Shown here piece by piece: positions 59,276 through 64,000 of a stretch of 64,000 nt of DNA (within the stretch, counting starts at the first letter, position 1; every line of letters starts with the position of its first letter). The DNA is from Gammaproteobacteria bacterium (GTDB lineage Bacteria; Pseudomonadota; Gammaproteobacteria; Steroidobacterales; Rariloculaceae): positions 59,625 to 123,624 of the forward strand of contig JAJDWR010000011.1 in NCBI GenBank assembly GCA_022825505.1. Reading direction: 5' to 3'. Position numbers and translations under genes: made by a program. The notes under the pieces were generated by a model. The model did not search any database, was not told the origin of the DNA, and saw only the letters and a list, made by a program, of their open reading frames with translations.

Positions 59276-61591
59276 CTACGGCTGCAGCAGATAGGAGAAC
59301 TTGAGGAAGAGCTGTTTGCCGTCGCGCTGCAGATGGTGGGTGCGAACCATCTCCGTGCCGGTTTCCGTATCGACCAGCGCGAAGTTGCTGGAATTGGTGT
59401 TGAAGCCCGCGTACAACGCCGACCACGGATTGATCACGTACCGTACCAGCAGGTCGAAGTTCAGATTCTCGTCTCGATTGAGAGAGGTCAGCGGACCCGG
59501 GTCGGTTGCCTCGTGCTGAGCAATGAACCGCAGCGAGAGTTCCCTGGTGAACTGATAGTTCCAGCGCGATCGAACAATGTGGTCGGTAAAGATGTTTCCC
59601 GCCCCGTTCGGATCGTCCAGCTTCGTGTACAGGTAGGTGAAGTCGTGCCGCAGGCGATCCAGCGGCCGCCAGAGCAGTTCGAAACCGGCGCTTGACGACT
59701 CCGCCAACGCCGGCTCGGTTCCCGGCAGGGGGGCCAGGTTGATCGTTTCCCCCATTTCCAGTTCCAGGCTGAATCCCACCGTGGTGAACATCTGCGTTTC
59801 GAATTCGGCGGACCACGTCTTCTGCTCGTAGTCCCGTTCGCGCAGGAGTCCGGGAAAATCCTGGGGCCGCAGGCGCTCGTCGACGTCCTCGTAGGTCAGG
59901 CTCAGTTCCGTTTCGCCGTTCCAGGTCCACTCCAGGGCCGGCATGACCTGCGAGTACAGCCGCGATCCGGTCTGATCGACGATGTCGTTGACGAAGACCC
60001 GCCCGCCCCAACTGTTGAGAAATCCGCCTTCGGGCCAGAAGACGTATCTGGCAAACCCGTGTGTCGAGCGGGAATCCGGCTGGTAATTGCGGTTGAAGAA
60101 CCCGAGATCGGCCCTGAACTCCTCGCTGGTGTCGATGACATGCGCGTGAGCGGAGAAGTTGCGGCCGCTTCGATCGAAACGCGCGTTGAGTTGCCGGCCC
60201 TGCCGGTGAGCGTGAATGCCGTCTTCGAAACCGGTATCGATGGCCTGCAGCTCGGTGGTCCAGTTGGGGTTCAGCTTGAACCGGGCATCGAGGCTCGCAA
60301 CCTGGTTGATCTGTTCGCCAAATTCCCGTTCGGTATAGAGAACGCCCACGCGACTCTGCTCGGAGATCTCGCGAAAAACGCGCAGGATGCGTATATCCGC
60401 AGCTTCTCCGGCCAGCGTGTGGTCGGCGTCGAGCCGTTGGCCGGGTGCTTCGTCGTTGATCATCAGCGTACCGATTCCCCAGGGCCCCTGCTTGCCGGTA
60501 AACCGCAGACCCGCGTCCGGGTCCGCAATGCGCCGGGTGAATACCAGCGTGCTCTCGGTGTTGAAGTAGTCCGCGTTCTCGATGAAGAACGGCCGCCGCT
60601 CATCGAAGCGCACCTCGAAACGCTCGTTCACCGTGACCTGGGGTTCGTCCGACTCCACCTGGCTGAAATCCGGGTTCAGAGTGGCGTCGAGCACCAGGCT
60701 GTCCTGAAACACGAACTTGGCGTCCAGCCCGATGTTCTCCTCGGAGTTCTCGTTGAAGGCCGGACCGCCGGCCGCACGTGAATCCAGGACATCAAAGGAT
60801 CGCGCAAATGCGAATGGAATGAGCTGAATATTGCGGCCGGGCGATACGTCGCGGACGCCTCTCAGCATCCCTGCCTGATTGAGCCGGCCTTCCACGGTCG
60901 ACAGGTAAGGCGGCCAGTTGGACTGTTCGCTGAGCCGGGGAATCCGCCGTTCGAACATCACGCGCCATACCTGCTCGTCGGAATCGGGAAACCGGAGGTT
61001 GCGCAGCGGAATCGTCATCCTGACCATGTAGCCGGAATCGGTGAGCCGCGCGTCGGTGTACCACACGGCTTCATAGGACGTGTCGAAATTCGACTGCTTG
61101 GCGATCTCCGACCAGCGCCCGTCCACCTGAACGCCCAGCGGCGTGGATCCGAACCCGTATGCGTTGCGCTGATCGTTGAAGGTATCGATCATGACGGCCA
61201 CGAAATCGTCATCGATGACGTTTTCGCGGGGCGCGAGATTGGCCCGGATGAGTTCCGGCTCATCGTCGAAGGCCAGAAACACCACGTAGAGGTTGCGATT
61301 GTCGTAGGCCGTGTAAACCGTGGTGTTCTGACTCGAAGGCATGCCGTTGTCGGGCTCGCGCTGCACGAAGCCCTCGACGCGGGCCATTGTGGCGGCGATT
61401 TCCGGGGACGCGGTCATGCCGCGAAAATCGTCCAGTTCGGGCGCCCGTTCGATGTAGGGAATGACCAGTTCGTCGACCTGCTGGGCGACAGACAACGGAC
61501 TCCACATCAACGCCAGGCAAGCGAGCCAGGACCACGCGTGAACCACGCCTGGCCGCCCGTTACGCGACAGATGGAATTTCCGGGTAATCAT
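59276..61591 (-). CDS. DUF5916-type outer-membrane protein with carbohydrate-binding-like N-terminus
   Basis: 771 residues. After a signal peptide (ALMWSPLSVAQQ), residues ~45-240 form a family-9 carbohydrate-binding-like beta sandwich (TTVYTAYDNRNLYVVFLAFD, MIDTFNDQRNAYGFGSTP). The remaining ~500 residues alternate in beta-strand pattern as in DUF5916 outer-membrane barrels, with NEDSEENIG-type loops and VRFDERRPFFIENADYF, a common family motif. The C-terminus FLKFSYLLQP is not a perfect aromatic-ending barrel signal. The role is unknown; similar genes often lie near exported hydrolases. Convergent with fdxA. Confidence 0.82.
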   Translation of the reverse strand: MITRKFHLSRNGRPGVVHAWSWLACLALMWSPLSVAQQVDELVIPYIERAPELDDFRGMTASPEIAATMARVEGFVQREPDNGMPSSQNTTVYTAYDNRNLYVVFLAFDDEPELIRANLAPRENVIDDDFVAVMIDTFNDQRNAYGFGSTPLGVQVDGRWSEIAKQSNFDTSYEAVWYTDARLTDSGYMVRMTIPLRNLRFPDSDEQVWRVMFERRIPRLSEQSNWPPYLSTVEGRLNQAGMLRGVRDVSPGRNIQLIPFAFARSFDVLDSRAAGGPAFNENSEENIGLDAKFVFQDSLVLDATLNPDFSQVESDEPQVTVNERFEVRFDERRPFFIENADYFNTESTLVFTRRIADPDAGLRFTGKQGPWGIGTLMINDEAPGQRLDADHTLAGEAADIRILRVFREISEQSRVGVLYTEREFGEQINQVASLDARFKLNPNWTTELQAIDTGFEDGIHAHRQGRQLNARFDRSGRNFSAHAHVIDTSEEFRADLGFFNRNYQPDSRSTHGFARYVFWPEGGFLNSWGGRVFVNDIVDQTGSRLYSQVMPALEWTWNGETELSLTYEDVDERLRPQDFPGLLRERDYEQKTWSAEFETQMFTTVGFSLELEMGETINLAPLPGTEPALAESSSAGFELLWRPLDRLRHDFTYLYTKLDDPNGAGNIFTDHIVRSRWNYQFTRELSLRFIAQHEATDPGPLTSLNRDENLNFDLLVRYVINPWSALYAGFNTNSSNFALVDTETGTEMVRTHHLQRDGKQLFLKFSYLLQP

Positions 61592-61842
61592 GACAGAGCG
61601 CTGTCCGGTCTCCCCACGGCATTGTGCCTATTTTACCGGCACGCGCACAGCAAGCGACGTGACAATCCTGTCATTTGGACCGTGAAATGCAGCCTGGTCC
61701 GCACTCCGTTTTCAGAGTTCGTGTCAGGATGCAGGACATTTGGTGTCCTGTGTTTGTTGCAAAATCTGCCCACAGGTGCGGTGCTCCCGTATTCGGTGCT
61801 ATAAAGGCGCTCCCGCAGCCAGCACCGGAACCCGATTGCGCC

Positions 61843-62865
61843 ATGATCATCGACTGCCACGGCCACTACACCACCGAACCTCCCCAGTTGAAGGACTACC
61901 GAGAGCGCCAGAAACAGGAGGTGGGGAGGGATCCGTTCCACCAGGCCGGGACGGTCGATCTGAAGATTACCGACGACCAGTTGCGGGAAAGCGTGGAGGG
62001 CGCGCAACTGAAGTTTCAGCGGGAACGGGGCACGGACCGGACCATCTTCTCCCCCCGGGCCAGCGGCATGGGGCACCATATCGGCAATGCCTCCACCAGC
62101 CTCACCTGGAGTATCCAGTCCAACAACCTGATCTACCGGCTCACGCAGCTCTATCCGAACAACTTCATCGGCGTCTGCCAATTGCCGCAATCACCTGGAA
62201 CCGACATGCAGGCGAGTATTGGCGAACTGGAACGGTGTGTGGAACAGCTTGGCTTCGTCGGCTGCAACCTGAATCCCGATACCAGCGGCGGTTCATTCGA
62301 TCTTCCGCCGCTGGGGGACCAGTACTGGTATCCGTTCTACGAGAAGATGTGCGAACTAAGAGTCCCGGCCATGATCCACGTCAGCGCCGCCTGTAATCCA
62401 GCGTTCCATTCCACCGGGTCGTACTACCTGAGCGCGGACACCACCGCGTTCATGCAGATGCTCACGTCGGACCTGTTCAGGGACTTTCCGGATCTGAAGT
62501 TCATCATTCCCCACGGCGGCGGCGCGGTTCCCTTTCACTGGGGCCGCTTCCGCGGGCTTGCAGACATGCTGAAACGGCCGCCGCTGGACGAACTCCTGCT
62601 GGACAACGTCTTCTTCGACACCTGCGTCTACCACCAGAAAGGCATCGACCTGCTGGTGGACGTGATGCCCATCGACAATATCCTGTTCGCCTCGGAGATG
62701 GTGGGCGCCGTGCGCGGCATCGATCCGGAGACCGGGCACTACTTCGACGATACCAAGCGCTACATCATGGGCAACACGAACCTGAGCGAAGCCGATAGAA
62801 TGCAGATATTCGAGGGCAACGCGCGGCGTGTGTACCCGAGGCTCGGCGAGTTGCTCGATAATTGA
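61843..62865 (+). CDS. ligJ: 4-oxalomesaconate hydratase, LigJ type (amidohydrolase superfamily)
   Basis: 340-residue Zn-dependent hydratase of the protocatechuate 4,5-cleavage and gallate routes, giving 4-carboxy-4-hydroxy-2-oxoadipate. MIIDCHGHYTTEPPQLKDYR is the typical start. Metal and catalytic residues His6, His8, His179 and Glu285 fall at almost the positions I recall for LigJ (6, 8, 178, 284); IIPHGGGAVPFHWGRFRGL and LFASEMVGAVRGID surround the active site. The length is also that of LigJ. No other protocatechuate gene is adjacent, so another amidohydrolase role cannot be excluded. Confidence 0.8.
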   Translation: MIIDCHGHYTTEPPQLKDYRERQKQEVGRDPFHQAGTVDLKITDDQLRESVEGAQLKFQRERGTDRTIFSPRASGMGHHIGNASTSLTWSIQSNNLIYRLTQLYPNNFIGVCQLPQSPGTDMQASIGELERCVEQLGFVGCNLNPDTSGGSFDLPPLGDQYWYPFYEKMCELRVPAMIHVSAACNPAFHSTGSYYLSADTTAFMQMLTSDLFRDFPDLKFIIPHGGGAVPFHWGRFRGLADMLKRPPLDELLLDNVFFDTCVYHQKGIDLLVDVMPIDNILFASEMVGAVRGIDPETGHYFDDTKRYIMGNTNLSEADRMQIFEGNARRVYPRLGELLDN

Positions 62866-62899
62866 ACGGGTAGCGTGGCAGCAAGAGGGATGGACTGAT

Positions 62900-63379
62900 A
62901 TGCGCACTCGACTTGCAACCCCCGGGTTCGCCGGCGTCGCAGCAGTGATCTTCGCCGCTTCCGCCCACGCACATCATTCCGTGTCGACCAATTACTTCAG
63001 CTACGAAGAGGCGCCGGTGGAGCTCGTCGGTACCATCACCGAAGTCGAGATTCGCAATCCACATGCGCTGATCATTCTGGACGTGGTGGACAGCGACGGC
63101 GTGACGACCGAGTGGCTGGCCGAGTGGTCGGACGGCAATGCGCTGCGCCGCAGGGCCGTGGACATCGATCTGATCAAGGTGGGAGAAGAAGTGACAATCA
63201 ATGCCCGGCGACACCGCAGGCTCGACCACGTGATCTACATTCGCGATGTGGTCCTGTCGGACGGCACCATAGTGCGGGACTGCGGCGCCGGCATCTATCG
63301 CGGCGACGAATATTACGCGACCTGTGACGAGGCGGAAGCGGCCCAGGGCCAGCAGGATCCCTTCAATCTGGTGCCCTGA
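62900..63379 (+). CDS. Exported DUF6152-type protein (stand-alone)
   Basis: 159 residues. The signal peptide ends near AASAHAHHS; then HHSVSTNYFSYEEAP, VELVGTITEVEIRNPHALII and LDVVDSDGVTTEWLAEWSDG match the DUF6152 domain of the fused protein at 2104. Two Cys in the C-terminal part (VRDCGAGIYRGDEYYATC) may form a disulfide. ATG 62900 starts the signal peptide. The stop shares one base with the next start (TGATG), so the pair is translationally coupled. Function unknown. Confidence 0.82.
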   Translation: MRTRLATPGFAGVAAVIFAASAHAHHSVSTNYFSYEEAPVELVGTITEVEIRNPHALIILDVVDSDGVTTEWLAEWSDGNALRRRAVDIDLIKVGEEVTINARRHRRLDHVIYIRDVVLSDGTIVRDCGAGIYRGDEYYATCDEAEAAQGQQDPFNLVP

Positions 63380-64000
63380 TGGCCTGCGGGACAAGCAAGT
63401 CAATGCAACCTGGATGTGAAACGAGCAATCCGGCGCAGATCCGCACGGCAATTGCCCTGATGCTGGTCACTGTTGCCTGGTCTGCCGCCACGTCCGCGCA
63501 GGCGGTGCGCTCGGATCTGGATGGCGTCTGGAACGTCACCGGCAGCTACAGTCCCGACATCGCCCTGAACGACGACGGCGAGGCACGGCGCCAGGCCTAC
63601 GACTTTCTCACCGACGATCCCCACATGCAGTGCCTGCCCACGAGCGTGACACGGACGATGATCACGCCCTCGCCCCTGATGGAAATCCGTCAGCACGATG
63701 ACCACGTGGAATTCAACCACGAATTCATGGACGTGAAGCGCCGCATACCCATCGATCCGCAAGTAAACGCGCAGGATGCGCCGATCGCCGATGCGCAATT
63801 TCCGCACCTCGGACGCTCGGTGGCCCGCTACGAGGGAGAAAACCTCGTCGTCGATTCCTCGGACATTCACGCTGGCGTGTTTTCCACGTTCCAGTGGGTC
63901 GGTTACCCGCAGTCCGATCTGATGGTGACCACGGAGCGCTATATCCCGAACGGCGACCTCATGGAGGCCCGGATCACCCATTTCGACCCGGTCTTCTATC
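63379..64000 (+). CDS. Exported conserved protein, partner of DUF6152 protein (cut by window end)
   Basis: At least 207 residues, open to the window edge. A basic N-terminal stretch and a hydrophobic segment (ALMLVTVAWSAATSAQA) form a signal peptide. The body contains LDGVWNVTGSYSP, MQCLPTSVTRTMITPSPLME, RQHDDHVEF and LGRSVARYEGENLVVDSSDI. The last motif and spacing match the C-terminal domain of the fusion protein at 2104 (LGQSVARYEGDTLVIEST). Thus the two modules are split here and fused there. Role unknown. Confidence 0.78.
   Translation, partial: MACGTSKSMQPGCETSNPAQIRTAIALMLVTVAWSAATSAQAVRSDLDGVWNVTGSYSPDIALNDDGEARRQAYDFLTDDPHMQCLPTSVTRTMITPSPLMEIRQHDDHVEFNHEFMDVKRRIPIDPQVNAQDAPIADAQFPHLGRSVARYEGENLVVDSSDIHAGVFSTFQWVGYPQSDLMVTTERYIPNGDLMEARITHFDPVFY

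Overview
The window looks like a chromosomal segment of a high-GC gammaproteobacterium, probably environmental or host-associated. The strongest taxonomic clue is the left edge, where the end of an Rnf operon (rnfG-rnfE) is followed by nth, the order seen in Gammaproteobacteria. RNase T, a Grx4-type glutaredoxin, FdxA and a MalY/PatB-type PLP enzyme fit this placement. The habitat is inference. No rRNA, tRNA, CRISPR array or insertion sequence was recognised.

Layout. 0-10 kb: rnfG(partial)-rnfE, nth, an exported DUF6152 fusion protein, two tandem exported cyclase-family hydrolases, rnt, a VapBC module with its operator, grxD, a membrane protein with a clear terminator, nadC, a second toxin-antitoxin module and a tannase fragment. 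10-18.5 kb: Uma2-family protein, thiolase, a symporter-proC pair, yceI, small conserved proteins, and a parvulin-hupE pair whose junction carries a 27-bp minisatellite. 18.5-21.7 kb: small hypotheticals, a gap of about 700 bp and a GIY-YIG gene broken by an amber codon; this looks like accessory DNA. 21.8-25 kb: HlyD/ABC exporter. 25-34 kb: DMT exporter, MetE-like protein, PQQ dehydrogenase with a Tat-exported PLP enzyme, nitronate monooxygenase, GST and an FAD oxidoreductase. 34-35.4 kb: a probable selenoprotein (in-frame UGA in a UPFC thioredoxin motif with a SECIS-like hairpin) convergent with a Cys peroxiredoxin. 35.5-40.5 kb: xylose utilisation (sugar porter, xylB, xylA). 40.5-45.2 kb: SLC13-type permease, PadR pair and M19 dipeptidase. 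45.3-59.3 kb: an aromatic-acid island. 59.3-64 kb: a DUF5916 outer-membrane protein, a LigJ-type hydratase and a split version of the DUF6152 system.

How the genes work together. The aromatic island joins a predicted 4-hydroxybenzoyl-CoA reductase (three subunits, including the beta-subunit four-cysteine insertion) to the aerobic benzoyl-CoA epoxidation pathway (boxB, boxC, a DUF4863 cupin and the BoxR regulator). A CoA ligase, a ferredoxin, a FadJ-type beta-oxidation protein and a hot-dog thioesterase lie beside it. The 3-oxoadipyl-CoA-type thiolase at 11-12 kb could finish the route to acetyl-CoA and succinyl-CoA. BoxA and the BoxD aldehyde dehydrogenase are not in the window. LigJ points to a separate protocatechuate or gallate route.

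The observation most worth following is the selenoprotein at 34109-34729. Ordinary gene calling cuts it at the UGA into a short N-terminal stub and a detached C-terminal piece. No selA, selB, selC or selD is visible here, so the claim rests on the sequence context of the UGA.
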